DNA of 64,000 nucleotides from Psychromonas sp. 14N.309.X.WAT.B.A12 (lineage in GTDB: Bacteria; Pseudomonadota; Gammaproteobacteria; Enterobacterales; Psychromonadaceae). Shown here one piece after another: positions 29,067 through 39,124 of the stretch (position 1 is its first letter; every line of letters begins with the position of its first letter). Under the pieces are notes generated by a model. That model was given only the letters and a program-made list of their open reading frames with translations. It was not told the origin of the DNA and made no database searches. The position numbers and the translations under genes were made by a program. The DNA lies in the NCBI RefSeq assembly GCF_030397575.1, contig NZ_JAPNXS010000003.1, positions 248,001 to 312,000 on the forward strand. The letters are read 5' to 3'.

Positions 29067-29486
29067 ATGTCGGATATGTTAATACAACGCCCTTATTTAA
29101 TGCGTGCTTTCTATGACTGGATAGTTGATAGTGAATGTACGCCTCATGTAATTGTTGATGCAACAAAACCCCATGTTGATGTACCGCAGCAGTTTGTTGA
29201 AAATGGGAAAATAGTACTGAATATAGCACCACGTTCAGTATTAGATTTTTCATTAGATGATAGTGCCTTATCGTTTAATGCACGTTTTTCAGGCCAACCA
29301 ACACAGGTTTATGTACCTTTATATGCAATTGAAGGTATCTATGCGCGTGAAAATGGTGCGGGTACTATTTTTCCTGAAGAACCTGCTTATAATGATTTAG
29401 AGTTTGGCATTGAAGCTGTTGATAGTGAAGTAGAAGAAAAGCCTAAAAGTTCAGGTAAAAAACCTACGTTAACTGTTGTTAAGTAA
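29067..29486 (+). CDS. sspB: SspB, ClpXP specificity-enhancing factor
   Basis: SspB tethers ssrA-tagged and other substrates to ClpXP. The 139-residue protein has the conserved substrate-binding domain (about 1-112, with YDWIVDSECTPHVIVDA and YVPLYAIEGIYARENGAG), an acidic flexible linker, and the short C-terminal ClpX-binding tail PTLTVVK. It is the second gene of the sspAB operon and is followed by a terminator. Confidence 0.96.
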   Translation: MSDMLIQRPYLMRAFYDWIVDSECTPHVIVDATKPHVDVPQQFVENGKIVLNIAPRSVLDFSLDDSALSFNARFSGQPTQVYVPLYAIEGIYARENGAGTIFPEEPAYNDLEFGIEAVDSEVEEKPKSSGKKPTLTVVK

Positions 29487-29510
29487 ATCTATAAGATGCT
29501 AACGTTAAAT

Positions 29511-29537
29511 AAAAACCGAGCATTGCTCGGTTTTTTT
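29511..29537 (+). terminator. terminator of sspAB
   Basis: A 10-bp stem with ACCGAGC/GCTCGGT and an ATT loop is followed by seven T. It is a strong intrinsic terminator. Confidence 0.92.
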
Positions 29538-29706
29538 ATGCGTGATGAAAAAGCATAGAAAAATGACTTAGTCTTCTGCCAGAAAATTAACGAAAAGTTG
29601 TTAACTCTTTAATAGTTGTTCTCTTTATGCAACTTATAACGAAGAAATAAGTTATTTTAATAAGTAAAACAGATCTGTTAATGACTATAATTGATATTAA
29701 TTCAGA

Positions 29707-30675
29707 TTATGCTATTTCAACTAGTGGTGTTTCAGCAAAGTGTTTTTTAGCAAAAGCCACACGCTCTTCGACACTCATTTTCTCAGCGTCCTTGAGACTT
29801 TCAACTAATTTTAAACGCGGCAAAATACCTGTGCCATTAGCAATTTGAATTGCTAAACCAGGGCGAGCATTTAACTCTAACAGCATCGGCCCCAAATCCC
29901 TGTCTAATACCATATCAGTACCTAAATAACCCATACCTGACATTTCATAGCAACTAGCGGCTAAGTAAATTAAACGTTCCCATTTAGGAACATTAAGCAG
30001 TTTTAGCTCTTTATTTGTATCAGGGTGACGCTCAACGGGCATATCAAATTGTACGGCGTTAATCGCTTTACCAGTTCCAATATCAATACCGACGCCAACG
30101 GCTCCTTGATGAAGGTTCGCCTTACCATCGGAAGCTGCTGTTGATAAACGCATCATGGCCATCACAGGAAAGCCTTTAAAGACGATAACACGGACATCAG
30201 GCACACCTTCAAAGCTAAAACCATCAAAGGCACTATCAAATTGAATTAAGCCCTCTACAACGGCTACGTCAGCGCTACCACCAAGGCTAAATAGTCCAGC
30301 TAAGATATCTGTAACATGACGTTTAATATCAGCTAAGGTTTCTTCACTGCCATTGGGCTTGTAATAACGGCCATTTTCGATCTTAGTAATCACTAAGATA
30401 CCTTTACCGCCACTGCCTTTGGCAGGCTTGATAACAAAGCCTGGTGTGTTTTCAATGAAGCTAGCTACTTTCTCAACTTCTGCTTGCATTGATATAACAC
30501 CCAATAGCGCTGGGGTGGTGACGTTAGCTTCTCGGGCAATAATCTTAGTTTTTAATTTGTTATCAACCAAAGGGTATAGACGGCGTGGGTTATAACGACC
30601 AACGTAACCACTGTTACGCTGGTTCATACCCATAATACCTTTTTTTCTAAGTTTAAAAGGACTAGAGAAAAACAT
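29707..30675 (-). CDS. RimK-like ATP-grasp ligase (alpha-L-glutamate ligase-like)
   Basis: This 322-residue ATP-grasp protein belongs to the RimK-related 'alpha-L-glutamate ligase-like' family that travels with a 7TM inactive transglutaminase and a retropepsin-like protease. Visible motifs are the nucleotide-binding loop KPAKGSGGKG (83-92) and the metal-binding ELNARPG (267-273). By family analogy it would ligate an amino acid to a carboxylate of a peptide or metabolite; the substrate is unknown. The ATG follows AGGAG inside the end of the upstream gene. It is third in the operon and has no signal peptide, so it should act in the cytoplasm. Confidence 0.85.
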   Translation of the reverse strand: MFFSSPFKLRKKGIMGMNQRNSGYVGRYNPRRLYPLVDNKLKTKIIAREANVTTPALLGVISMQAEVEKVASFIENTPGFVIKPAKGSGGKGILVITKIENGRYYKPNGSEETLADIKRHVTDILAGLFSLGGSADVAVVEGLIQFDSAFDGFSFEGVPDVRVIVFKGFPVMAMMRLSTAASDGKANLHQGAVGVGIDIGTGKAINAVQFDMPVERHPDTNKELKLLNVPKWERLIYLAASCYEMSGMGYLGTDMVLDRDLGPMLLELNARPGLAIQIANGTGILPRLKLVESLKDAEKMSVEERVAFAKKHFAETPLVEIA

Positions 30676-30678
30676 TGT

Positions 30679-32217
30679 TTACTCCTTATCCGCCAATGGT
30701 TTAAATCGGCGTAATTCTAATAAACGGTATCCAGTATAACTACCTAAAATCAATACAAAAGACATCACAACAAACTGTAAGCCGATAAAATTAAACATCA
30801 GGTGACGCGCTACTTCATTACTCATAATAAAGTAAGCAAGTACAGCAACAACTAAGCTACCACCACCTTGAGTAAACACCTCTTTAGGACCTTCTTCTTC
30901 CCATAGCACTGACATTCGTTCAATAGTCCAAGATAAAATGATCATTGGGAAGAAGGTGACCTTTAAGCCCTCCGTTAAACCAAGTTTGTAAGACAGCACA
31001 CCAAATAAGGCAATCAAGAGAATTACCATGATAATCACGGTAGATATCCTCGAGACTAGTAATAAATTTAGGTGGGATAGGTAGGAACGAATAAATAGAC
31101 CCACTGCAACTAATAAGATAAAGCCAATTAACCCAGTTACTAAGCTGGTTTGAATAAAGGCCATTGCAATCAACACAGGCATAAAGGTGCCAGATGTTTT
31201 TAGGCCAATTAATACGCGCATAATTACTACAATCAATACACCCAATGGGATCATTAGAATCCCTTTAAATAAAGATTGATCTTCAACTGGTAAGCTATGT
31301 ATTGAGAAGTTAAATAGGTGCTCATTATCGGTTTTTTGCAGGATAGCAGCTAGGGCAGGTTGATCCTGTTGGATCATAGAAAAGCTGACTTTAGAATTAA
31401 CTCCGCCGGTCAATTCTAATAAGGCTTTACCACTTTGATCCCATAATAATAGATTAGTGCGATCTACCGCTTTAACAGTTGAAGCATCAAATAATCGAGA
31501 CTCAATTTTGCCATCTTTCTCTTGGAAAACTTGTACCAAAGGTTGTAAATGTTGACGGCGTCGACCATCTTCAAGGACTAATGCACCTATGCGTTTATTA
31601 GGTATTTTAGCTTCATTTAACAGCGCCATTAGTACATCAGTTTTAGTTGCTTTACCGGCGAGTACTAAGCTCACGTTTTGGTTTGGATCATCTGCATTTA
31701 ATTGTTTTAACAATTCACGTGTAAAGCTAAATGCATCAGCGCTTGTTTTTAAAGAGTCTTGAATGATATCTGAACTGGCTGCTAAATCTGCAGCAACGCC
31801 TGCACCACCATATTCAATGTCTACAAGCTCCGGCATTTTACTAATTGCTTGATCTTGGCTTTCATCATCAACTAGCAACTGAATATTGTAATACAGGGTT
31901 TGCGGGCCTTCAGCTTGGCGGATAGTCCATTGCGCTTGTGGGTGGTTATCTTCATATAAAAACGATAAACCATAACCAGGAGACGCCGCATTTTGGCTAA
32001 TTTGAGTAAAGCCTGCTTGTGTAAAAGGTGTCGTTAACGAAGCTAATATAGCCTTATCAGTCGCGTCAAATTCAACCTTAGCATCAATATTCCAGACCGT
32101 TCTTGTCTCGCCTGGCATCCAAGGGATATCAAAGGCCATATGGCGTTGAATAGTTTGTGTAATACCTAATACAAACAAGCCAGCCACTAAGGTGTAAAAG
32201 AAAATACGTGCGTTCAT
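30679..32217 (-). CDS. inactive transglutaminase fused to 7 TM helices
   Basis: The 512-residue membrane protein has one N-terminal helix (about 5-22), a periplasmic region to about 315 that fits the family's degenerate transglutaminase-like domain, and seven further helices (about 318-505). No convincing Cys-His-Asp triad is visible; in fact the periplasmic region has no cysteine. Its steady pairing with an ATP-grasp ligase and a retropepsin-like protease suggests a membrane receptor or transporter for a peptide-like ligand, but this is inference. It lies 11 bp after the lipoprotein gene and 3 bp before the ligase gene. Confidence 0.82.
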   Translation of the reverse strand: MNARIFFYTLVAGLFVLGITQTIQRHMAFDIPWMPGETRTVWNIDAKVEFDATDKAILASLTTPFTQAGFTQISQNAASPGYGLSFLYEDNHPQAQWTIRQAEGPQTLYYNIQLLVDDESQDQAISKMPELVDIEYGGAGVAADLAASSDIIQDSLKTSADAFSFTRELLKQLNADDPNQNVSLVLAGKATKTDVLMALLNEAKIPNKRIGALVLEDGRRRQHLQPLVQVFQEKDGKIESRLFDASTVKAVDRTNLLLWDQSGKALLELTGGVNSKVSFSMIQQDQPALAAILQKTDNEHLFNFSIHSLPVEDQSLFKGILMIPLGVLIVVIMRVLIGLKTSGTFMPVLIAMAFIQTSLVTGLIGFILLVAVGLFIRSYLSHLNLLLVSRISTVIIMVILLIALFGVLSYKLGLTEGLKVTFFPMIILSWTIERMSVLWEEEGPKEVFTQGGGSLVVAVLAYFIMSNEVARHLMFNFIGLQFVVMSFVLILGSYTGYRLLELRRFKPLADKE

Positions 32218-32228
32218 GGTGTTCCTTA

Positions 32229-33002
32229 CTATTTATCCTGAGGTTGGTATTTTGGGTGGATATAATCTTGGCTTACATCAACTAAAATAACATCTTGTAT
32301 GAAGCTACGCCCGATCAGAACTGGGAAGTCCATATGTTGGCGATCAGTTAACGTAAACTCTGATTTATGTGCCACACCACCAATACGTACATGTAATTCA
32401 ACCACTGGACGGCGATCATATTCACCAGGCTCGCTTGATTGTAATATTTTTACATAACGTACCACTGGCGCTTCAATGATTTTCTTATCACCATCTTTGT
32501 TATGAGTAATATTAAATTTTACCCAATCCTTTCCATCACGTTCGAATTCTTGTATTTCAACTGCATTAATCGAAGAGGTAGTTGCACCTGTATCGATACG
32601 TGCTTTAAAGTTCTCTTTTGCTTTAGTGACATAAATCCATTCAGCTTGACCTAATACCGTTTTATCTAAGTAATCAGGTTTTTTCGTTTCCTTTACTATT
32701 TGCTTGCTACTCTTTGCTCTTGATCTTTCCATTAAGATCTTCTGTTGAAGTTCTTCATCAAGCTTCTGCTTTTCTTGTTTAAGCTGTTCTAAATTACTTT
32801 TTGCTTCGGCTAGTTCAAGTTGTTTTTGTTCGGCATCCACTTTTGATTCTGTTAAAGCCGTTTCTAATTCAGTAATTTTAGTTTCTTGGGCTTGTAGTGT
32901 TGTCTCAATTTTTTGTGTTTCCTCATCGGTCGAAATAGAGATACATCCAACGGTCAAAAATAGGGTTGAAAGTGTAATGATGGCCGTTCTCTTTAAAAGC
33001 AT
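32229..33002 (-). CDS. retropepsin-like lipoprotein ('ATP-dependent zinc protease' family)
   Basis: The ATG at 33002 (AGAGGAA upstream) gives 257 residues starting with a lipoprotein signal whose lipobox is LTVGC (Cys20); the frame extends further upstream but without a signal. Residues about 25-100 form a Glu/Lys/Gln-rich coiled coil. The C-terminal domain (about 115-250) carries the aspartic-protease motif IDTGATTSS (Asp137) and VLIGRSFI, typical of the retropepsin-like family long annotated as 'ATP-dependent zinc protease'. It heads the operon with the 7TM protein and the ATP-grasp ligase, and is probably periplasmic, anchored in a membrane. Confidence 0.85.
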   Translation of the reverse strand: MLLKRTAIITLSTLFLTVGCISISTDEETQKIETTLQAQETKITELETALTESKVDAEQKQLELAEAKSNLEQLKQEKQKLDEELQQKILMERSRAKSSKQIVKETKKPDYLDKTVLGQAEWIYVTKAKENFKARIDTGATTSSINAVEIQEFERDGKDWVKFNITHNKDGDKKIIEAPVVRYVKILQSSEPGEYDRRPVVELHVRIGGVAHKSEFTLTDRQHMDFPVLIGRSFIQDVILVDVSQDYIHPKYQPQDK

Positions 33003-33486
33003 GAAGATTCCTCTAGTACTGGTGAAAAATAAAAATATGGTATCAGTTTGACACATAAATATCAGTTATAAATTGTCATCAAATTACCAGTATTTCCGTT
33101 TATTAACCTTTATTTAGGCTTTTTAACGCTCGTTCATCTCACAGCGCTAAATACCGCTTCAATCATCTCAATATAATATGAATTTATAGCTTATAGATTT
33201 ATAAAAAGGCCCCAAGTTGTCTACTGCAAAGACAATTAATGGCTTTTTTTATAGTGCCTTATTAATAAATTGAGCGGGCATGTCTAATACGTTACTTATA
33301 GTGATAAAGTTTAAATTGATTGCTATAGGTAAAATGTTATTAATGCATGCCTTGTTGTAATAGGCATTGGAGTCAGCTTGTATAAAAAAGTTCCTTTCGG
33401 ATATGATGACTTAAATTTGTGTTATTGGTTCAGAACAAATTAAGTCGCCATTAACCAGCTCAGCTAGAGTAAGGTGGATTACATTT
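33003..33486. other. non-coding region between lnt and the retropepsin operon
   Basis: This stretch lies downstream of lnt and upstream of the lipoprotein gene, both on the minus strand. It must hold the promoter of the three-gene operon and the terminator of lnt. A two-part hairpin lies at 33203-33250, and a smaller repeat, ATGCCT/AGGCAT, near 33345-33366. No gene is recognised. Confidence 0.5.
33203..33250 (-). terminator. probable terminator of the miaB-lnt operon
   Basis: The outer stem AAAAAGGCC/GGCTTTTTT and inner stem TTGTCT/AGACAA are separated by an internal loop. On the minus strand it would end lnt transcripts with five T. The plus-strand T-run is longer (seven), so a plus-strand small RNA terminator is an alternative. 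Confidence 0.55.
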
Positions 33487-35061
33487 TTATGGACGTTTAA
33501 TTAAATATAGCGCACTGAGTAATGCCAATAAGCAGAGCATAAATAGAGGTGTTTGCCCAACACGCTGATAAGGTGTAAAGCCATAAGCAGGTTGTACTTC
33601 TTGGCGTAATACCGCATCAACATTTGATGGGAGACGCTCTATTTCTTGTCCTTTACTATCAAAAATAGCGGTTATGCCATTGTTTGTGCTACGTAATAGA
33701 GGTCTACCTAATTCAATTGCACGCATTCGTGCAATTTCTAAATGTTGTGCAGGGCCAATAGAATGACCAAACCAAGCATCATTACTTAGGGTAAGTATTA
33801 GTCCGGTTTTCTCATGTATATTTTCACGTAATAATTCTGGAAAAGCAATTTCATAACAAAGCGCCGCAGCCAAAGTAGTATCTGCAAATTTCAGGTTAGC
33901 TTGGTGTGCACCACCGCGTTGAAAACTTGACATAGGCAGATTGAAATAGGGCGCTAGGGGGCGTAATAAACTTTCAAATGGCACAAATTCACCAATTGGT
34001 AATAGCTGGTGCTTAGAATAACGGTTAGGGCTGGTTTGAGAGTAGCCTTGGTTACTTGGAAGCTGCCCTAACATGATGATGCTATTAAAATACTCATCTT
34101 TATTAATATCGTAATTAATAATGCCGGTTAATAGTGTTTTGTTCTCTTCTTCTAGCTTGCGTGATAAAGACTGTAAGAAACGTTGCATATCAATTTCTAA
34201 GGCCGCAATAGCGGATTCAGGCCAAATAATCAGTTCAGCTTGTTGTTTTGAATCTTCATTTTGTTCAGCGGTTTCTGTTGAAGCAACATCATTTTTAATA
34301 CCTGATAAACCTAAGTATTTTAAAATAGAAGGGTAAAGCTGGTCCGGCTCCCACTTTTGATTTTGGTCTATATTACCTTGTACTAAGGCAACCTTAATAG
34401 GTGCTTGCAATTCAGTAAAAGACAGTTGTTTTAAGCTATAACCACTCATCACTATTGATAAAATCAGCAGCGAAGCAAACTTTTGAGATTGCTTTAATAG
34501 TATTAAGGTTAAGCATGCACAAATCAGCATAATGGCTAAGGTAATACCTTGCACACCTAAAATAGGAGCGAATCCGACTAATGGTGTATCAGCATGGCTA
34601 TAACCTAAATAAGCCCAAGGAAATCCTGTTAAGAACCAACCTCTAACCCAATCCATAATTAGCCAGAAACTGGGGAGGATTAATAATAATCGAATCATAT
34701 CTGATTGAGTTGGGATTCGATAACTGAGCCATAAAGCGAGACTAGGGAAGATAGCTAAATATGCACAAAGTAAAACAATCAGTAAGGCGCTAGCAATAAA
34801 TGGCATCCCGCCAAACAGATCCATGCTGACATAGATCCAGTGTAAGGTAGCGACAAACATAGAAAGGTTAAAAACAAAGCTAACGAGGAATAATTTTTTA
34901 TGGTGAAGTTTGGCTTGTTTTAATAATAAGAACAGCCCAACAAAGGAGGGATATAATACCCACCATTGTTGAAATGGAGCAAATGCAAATACTTGAATTG
35001 CCCCTAACAATGCAGCCACAATTAATTGACCATACAGAGAAGAGGTAATGTTAGTTAGCAT
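33487..35061 (-). CDS. lnt: Lnt, apolipoprotein N-acyltransferase
   Basis: Lnt adds the third acyl chain to lipoproteins at the outer face of the inner membrane. The protein (524 residues from the ATG at 35061) has six or more N-terminal membrane helices and a C-terminal nitrilase-like domain with the catalytic Glu in IIWPESAIAA and Cys in AALCYEIAFPE. A TTG at 35073 overlapping the corC stop is an alternative start that adds four residues. It is the last gene of miaB-phoH-ybeY-corC-lnt. Confidence 0.94.
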   Translation of the reverse strand: MLTNITSSLYGQLIVAALLGAIQVFAFAPFQQWWVLYPSFVGLFLLLKQAKLHHKKLFLVSFVFNLSMFVATLHWIYVSMDLFGGMPFIASALLIVLLCAYLAIFPSLALWLSYRIPTQSDMIRLLLILPSFWLIMDWVRGWFLTGFPWAYLGYSHADTPLVGFAPILGVQGITLAIMLICACLTLILLKQSQKFASLLILSIVMSGYSLKQLSFTELQAPIKVALVQGNIDQNQKWEPDQLYPSILKYLGLSGIKNDVASTETAEQNEDSKQQAELIIWPESAIAALEIDMQRFLQSLSRKLEEENKTLLTGIINYDINKDEYFNSIIMLGQLPSNQGYSQTSPNRYSKHQLLPIGEFVPFESLLRPLAPYFNLPMSSFQRGGAHQANLKFADTTLAAALCYEIAFPELLRENIHEKTGLILTLSNDAWFGHSIGPAQHLEIARMRAIELGRPLLRSTNNGITAIFDSKGQEIERLPSNVDAVLRQEVQPAYGFTPYQRVGQTPLFMLCLLALLSALYLIKRP

Positions 35062-35069
35062 AGGTTTAC

Positions 35070-35942
35070 TCAATCTTTTTTAAGTTCTTTTTTTAATTCT
35101 CGAGGTACACGGACTTGAAGTTGTATTAAGCGACGATTGTCAGCATGGGTTACTTTAAACTTATGTTCACCAACAGTGATTTTTTCTCCACGACTTGGTA
35201 AATGGCCAAGCTCATGCAAAATATATCCGCCTATAGTGTCTTGAATTTCCGGGTTATATTCGGTTTCAAAGAATTCGTTAAAGTCAGCTAACGTGGTTAA
35301 TGCACTAACTGCATAACTGCGTTTACCAATCTTTCGGATCTCGTCTTGTTCTTCATAATCGAATTCATCTTCGATTTCACCAACAATCACTTCTAAAATA
35401 TCTTCGATAGTGACTAAGCCTGATACACCACCATATTCATCAACAACAATGGCCATGTGATAACGTTGGCTTCGGAATTCTTTTAATAATGTATCTAAAC
35501 GTTTGCTTTCAGGGACAACAACAGCTTCACGCAGAATATCGTCTATTTTAAAGTCGTCAGGGTTAGAGCTAAAACCGTATTGAAGTAGATCTTTTGCTAA
35601 TAATAAACCTACAATATGGTCTTTATCTTCAGTGATCACTGGGAAACGAGAATGAGCTGAATTGATAATTTCAGGTAACAGCTCTTCAACAGGTTGAGAC
35701 AACCCAAGTGTTACCATTTGTGAGCGTGGGATCATAATGTCTCTAACACGCAATTTAGAGACATCAATAACGCCTTTTATCATTTCTTTAGTTTTTTGAT
35801 CGATCACTTGGCGGTCTTTCGCGCTATCGATCACGTCTAATAATTCATCTTGGCTTTTAGGTTCGCCTTGAAATAGGTTACCTATTTTATCGAGCAAACC
35901 TTCTTTAGGCTGCTCGTTACTAGAATGATAATCTTCCGACAT
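35070..35942 (-). CDS. corC: CorC/YbeX family CBS-domain protein
   Basis: This 290-residue cytoplasmic protein has paired CBS domains (about 65-190, with RDIMIPRSQMVTL and VDEYGGVSGLVTIEDILEVIVGEIEDE) and a C-terminal CorC_HlyC domain. CorC was linked to CorA-dependent Co/Mg efflux; YbeX has more recently been tied to ribosome metabolism, which fits its place beside ybeY. Its stop overlaps the possible TTG start of lnt. Confidence 0.92.
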   Translation of the reverse strand: MSEDYHSSNEQPKEGLLDKIGNLFQGEPKSQDELLDVIDSAKDRQVIDQKTKEMIKGVIDVSKLRVRDIMIPRSQMVTLGLSQPVEELLPEIINSAHSRFPVITEDKDHIVGLLLAKDLLQYGFSSNPDDFKIDDILREAVVVPESKRLDTLLKEFRSQRYHMAIVVDEYGGVSGLVTIEDILEVIVGEIEDEFDYEEQDEIRKIGKRSYAVSALTTLADFNEFFETEYNPEIQDTIGGYILHELGHLPSRGEKITVGEHKFKVTHADNRRLIQLQVRVPRELKKELKKD

Positions 35943-35951
35943 TAATTTTAT

Positions 35952-36428
35952 TTACTCTTTTTCGCTTATATAAGGGTCACTATAACCTAACTCAATCATA
36001 AGTTCGGTTTCAATGCCTTCCATCACTTCTGCTTCTTCATCTTCTATATGGTCGTAACCTAAAAGATGTAGCGTGCCGTGAATCAGCATATGTGCCCAAT
36101 GTGAAATTAACGGTTTTTGTTGTTCCGTCGCTTCCTGTTCTACTACTGCTTTACAGACTACCAGATCACCCAATAAAGGTAATGTGATCCCTGGTGGGTT
36201 CTGAAAAGGAAAAGATAAGACATTTGTTGGTTTATCTTTTCCTCGATAATCAGCGTTTAATTGCTGACTTTCTTCGCAGTCTACAATACGAACCGTCAAT
36301 TCAGCAAGGTCTCGTTTATGATCGCTTACTTTGATGATAGCCGCACTTACCCATTTTTCCAGTTGTGCTAGGTCGGGTAAGGCTTGCTGGTCTTCACTAG
36401 CAAGCTGTAAATCAACATATAATTCCAT
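35952..36428 (-). CDS. ybeY: YbeY, rRNA-maturation endoribonuclease
   Basis: YbeY is a zinc-dependent ribonuclease involved in 16S rRNA 3' end maturation and ribosome quality control. The 158-residue protein has the zinc motif [18 protein letters not shown] with its three histidines, and the [19 protein letters not shown] segment. Its ATG overlaps the phoH stop by one base, so translation is coupled. Confidence 0.95.
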   Translation of the reverse strand: MELYVDLQLASEDQQALPDLAQLEKWVSAAIIKVSDHKRDLAELTVRIVDCEESQQLNADYRGKDKPTNVLSFPFQNPPGITLPLLGDLVVCKAVVEQEATEQQKPLISHWAHMLIHGTLHLLGYDHIEDEEAEVMEGIETELMIELGYSDPYISEKE

Positions 36429-37462
36429 TAAGCGTTTCTCGCTTCGCTTTCTGCTATTTCCGCTTTTCTGTCAAAGGCATCATATGCTTTAACAATACGA
36501 GCAACAACTGGATGACGTACAACATCATCAGCTAGGAAGAAATTAAAGCTAATACCTTCATCAACTTCACCCAACACTTCAATAGCATGGCGTAAACCAG
36601 ACTTCTGATGGCGAGGTAAATCGATTTGAGTGATATCACCCGTAATAACAGCTGTTGAGTTAAAGCCAATACGTGTTAAGAACATTTTCATTTGCTCTGT
36701 TGTGGTATTTTGGCTTTCATCAAGAATTACAAAAGCATCATTTAATGTACGACCGCGCATGTAAGCAAGTGGCGCAATTTCAATAATGTTTTTTTCAATT
36801 AATTTTTCTACTTTCTCAAACCCAAGCATCTCAAATAACGCATCATAAAGTGGGCGGAGGTAAGGGTCTACTTTTTGCGATAAATCACCAGGTAGGAAGC
36901 CTAGTTTCTCACCCGCTTCAACGGCTGGTCGAGTCAATAAAATACGACGCACTTCTTGGCGCTCAAGTGCTTCAACGGCACAAGCAACTGCTAAGTAAGT
37001 TTTACCTGTACCTGCAGGGCCAACGCCAAAGCTGATATCACTACGTAAAATATTACTAACATATTTAGTTTGATTTTCACCACGAGGTTTAATTACACCA
37101 CGTTTAGTCTTGATAGTAAGGCTTTTAAAACCAACTTCTTGAGATTCCACTTTCACTTCTAATAAGCGATGTTCGCTAATCAAGTTTTGTAACGCAAGGT
37201 GTACATCTTCGTCGGTTAGACGACCAATTTTTCCTTTTACTGGTTGCGTTTCAATGTACAGGTCATTAATTAACTCACTGCCAGCTTGTGCATAACGGTG
37301 CTCACCAACAATTTGAAAGTGTGCATCTTTGTAGATCACTTCAACACCTAAACGGCGTTCAATTTGTTTAATATTGTCGTCAAAAGAGCCGCATAAGACC
37401 GCTAAGCGATCTTTATCGGCAGGAACTAAATCAAGATGAATTGTGGTTAATTTTGTGCTCAA
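36428..37462 (-). CDS. ybeZ: PhoH-like ATPase YbeZ
   Basis: This PhoH-family P-loop ATPase (344 residues) is thought to work with YbeY in RNA metabolism. Walker A is GPAGTGKT, Walker [10 protein letters not shown], followed by the conserved [10 protein letters not shown]. An N-terminal KH-like region precedes the ATPase. The start is TTG with AAGG upstream; the N-terminal alignment with E. coli YbeZ ([21 protein letters not shown]) supports it. It is 15 bp after miaB and overlaps ybeY. Confidence 0.94.
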   Translation of the reverse strand: MSTKLTTIHLDLVPADKDRLAVLCGSFDDNIKQIERRLGVEVIYKDAHFQIVGEHRYAQAGSELINDLYIETQPVKGKIGRLTDEDVHLALQNLISEHRLLEVKVESQEVGFKSLTIKTKRGVIKPRGENQTKYVSNILRSDISFGVGPAGTGKTYLAVACAVEALERQEVRRILLTRPAVEAGEKLGFLPGDLSQKVDPYLRPLYDALFEMLGFEKVEKLIEKNIIEIAPLAYMRGRTLNDAFVILDESQNTTTEQMKMFLTRIGFNSTAVITGDITQIDLPRHQKSGLRHAIEVLGEVDEGISFNFFLADDVVRHPVVARIVKAYDAFDRKAEIAESEARNA

Positions 37463-37477
37463 GTATAAAGACCTTAT

Positions 37478-38899
37478 TTATGCTGGGATAAAAGTTTCAA
37501 CGCCAAGTTTGTTTGTATTTTTATTTACAATGTCACTTGGACGAATCGATTCACGTAAGTTCATTTCAGACTCACCGCGTATAAACTTACCACGGATAGA
37601 GTTAGTATGGACTTCTGTGATTTCAACATCAACAAAACCACCGATAGAACGATGATCACCTTCAAAGTTTACGATGCGGTTATTTTCAGTACGGCCACAT
37701 AACTCCATAATATTCTTACGAGATGGACCTTCGACTAAAATACGTTGTACAGAACCAACCATACGACGTCCAATTAATTGTGAATGTTGGTGAATACGAT
37801 CTTGTAAAATCGCTAAACGTTTCTTTTTCGTCTCTAAATCTACATCATCGGGCATATCTGCAGCGGGCGTACCAGGACGTTGGCTGTAGATGAAACTGTA
37901 GCTTGTATCAAATCCAATATGGTTAATTAAATCCATCGTTTCTTGGAAATCTTGGTCAGTTTCATTTGGGAAACCAACGATGAAGTCAGAGCTAATCGTT
38001 AAGTTTGGACGTACCGCTTTTAATGCAGCAATTTTTTCTTTGTACTGCGCTACAGTATGACCACGTTTCATTAGGTTCAAGATGCGGTCTGCGCCGGCTT
38101 GTACAGGCAGATGTAAAAAATCAACTAACTCAGGTGTGTCACGATAAACATCGATAATCTCATCGGTAAAGTCGATTGGGTTACTTGTTGTGTAACGTAA
38201 GCGATCGATACCATCGATAGAGGCAACATAGCGTAATAACTCAGGGAAACTACATTCGTCTCCATCATGCATCTCACCGATGTAAGAGTTTACGTTTTGA
38301 CCTAATAGATTAATTTCACGTACGCCTTGTTCAGCCAATTGTGCAACTTCTAATAAAATATCATCTAATGGGCGGCTAACTTCTTCACCTCGAGTGTAAG
38401 GTACAACACAGAACGTGCAGTACTTAGAGCAGCCTTCCATAATAGAAACAAAGGCCGTTGCACCTTCCGCTTTTGGCTCAGGCATAGAGTCAAATTTTTC
38501 AATTTCAGGGAAGCTAACATCCACGACTGTGCCTTTGTTATCTTGCACTTCTTTGATCATTTTTGGTAAACGATGCAGTGTTTGTGGGCCAAATACAATA
38601 TCCACATAAGGGGCACGGCGACGAATCGCTTTACCTTCTTGTGATGCAACACAACCACCGACACCAATCACGATGTTAGGATTTTTATCTTTTAGTTTTT
38701 TCCAACGGCCAAGCTGATGAAATACTTTTTCTTGTGCTTTTTCACGGATAGAACAAGTATTTAATAAAATTACGTCAGCATTTTCTGCTTCATCAACGGA
38801 AGTGTAACCGTTACTTGCATTTAAAAGGTCCGCCATTTTTGATGAATCGTACTCATTCATCTGACAACCCCATGTTTTAACGTGTAATTTCATGCTCAT
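37478..38899 (-). CDS. miaB: MiaB, tRNA methylthiotransferase
   Basis: MiaB is a radical-SAM enzyme that adds the 2-methylthio group to i6A37 of tRNAs reading UNN codons. The 473-residue protein has an N-terminal [4Fe-4S] site (Cys12, Cys49, Cys83), the radical-SAM motif CSKYCTFC (Cys157, 161, 164) and a C-terminal TRAM domain. ATG 38899 is used; an ATG two codons later is possible. It heads the operon and is divergent from ubiF, as in E. coli. Confidence 0.96.
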   Translation of the reverse strand: MSMKLHVKTWGCQMNEYDSSKMADLLNASNGYTSVDEAENADVILLNTCSIREKAQEKVFHQLGRWKKLKDKNPNIVIGVGGCVASQEGKAIRRRAPYVDIVFGPQTLHRLPKMIKEVQDNKGTVVDVSFPEIEKFDSMPEPKAEGATAFVSIMEGCSKYCTFCVVPYTRGEEVSRPLDDILLEVAQLAEQGVREINLLGQNVNSYIGEMHDGDECSFPELLRYVASIDGIDRLRYTTSNPIDFTDEIIDVYRDTPELVDFLHLPVQAGADRILNLMKRGHTVAQYKEKIAALKAVRPNLTISSDFIVGFPNETDQDFQETMDLINHIGFDTSYSFIYSQRPGTPAADMPDDVDLETKKKRLAILQDRIHQHSQLIGRRMVGSVQRILVEGPSRKNIMELCGRTENNRIVNFEGDHRSIGGFVDVEITEVHTNSIRGKFIRGESEMNLRESIRPSDIVNKNTNKLGVETFIPA

Positions 38900-39124
38900 A
38901 TCTATTGCCTATTATGCTGACTAAATTAGTGTGTTTCTTAAAACGAGGTCGCATTTTACGCACTTCAAAGCAATCATGCTACTGTTTGTTTGCTAGCATG
39001 GCGTTTATCGTAAATGTTGGGAAAAACTAATTTTTAAGCTATTAAAAAAACTAGGTTTTTTTACCCTAAATGACATCTTTTTACGTACAATCATAAATTC
39101 AAGAAAGTGACAGTTGAGGCATTG

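Noticed and set aside
30679-32217. Active transglutaminase in the 7TM protein
   Set aside because: The periplasmic region contains no cysteine, so a thiol-based transglutaminase or protease activity is not supported.
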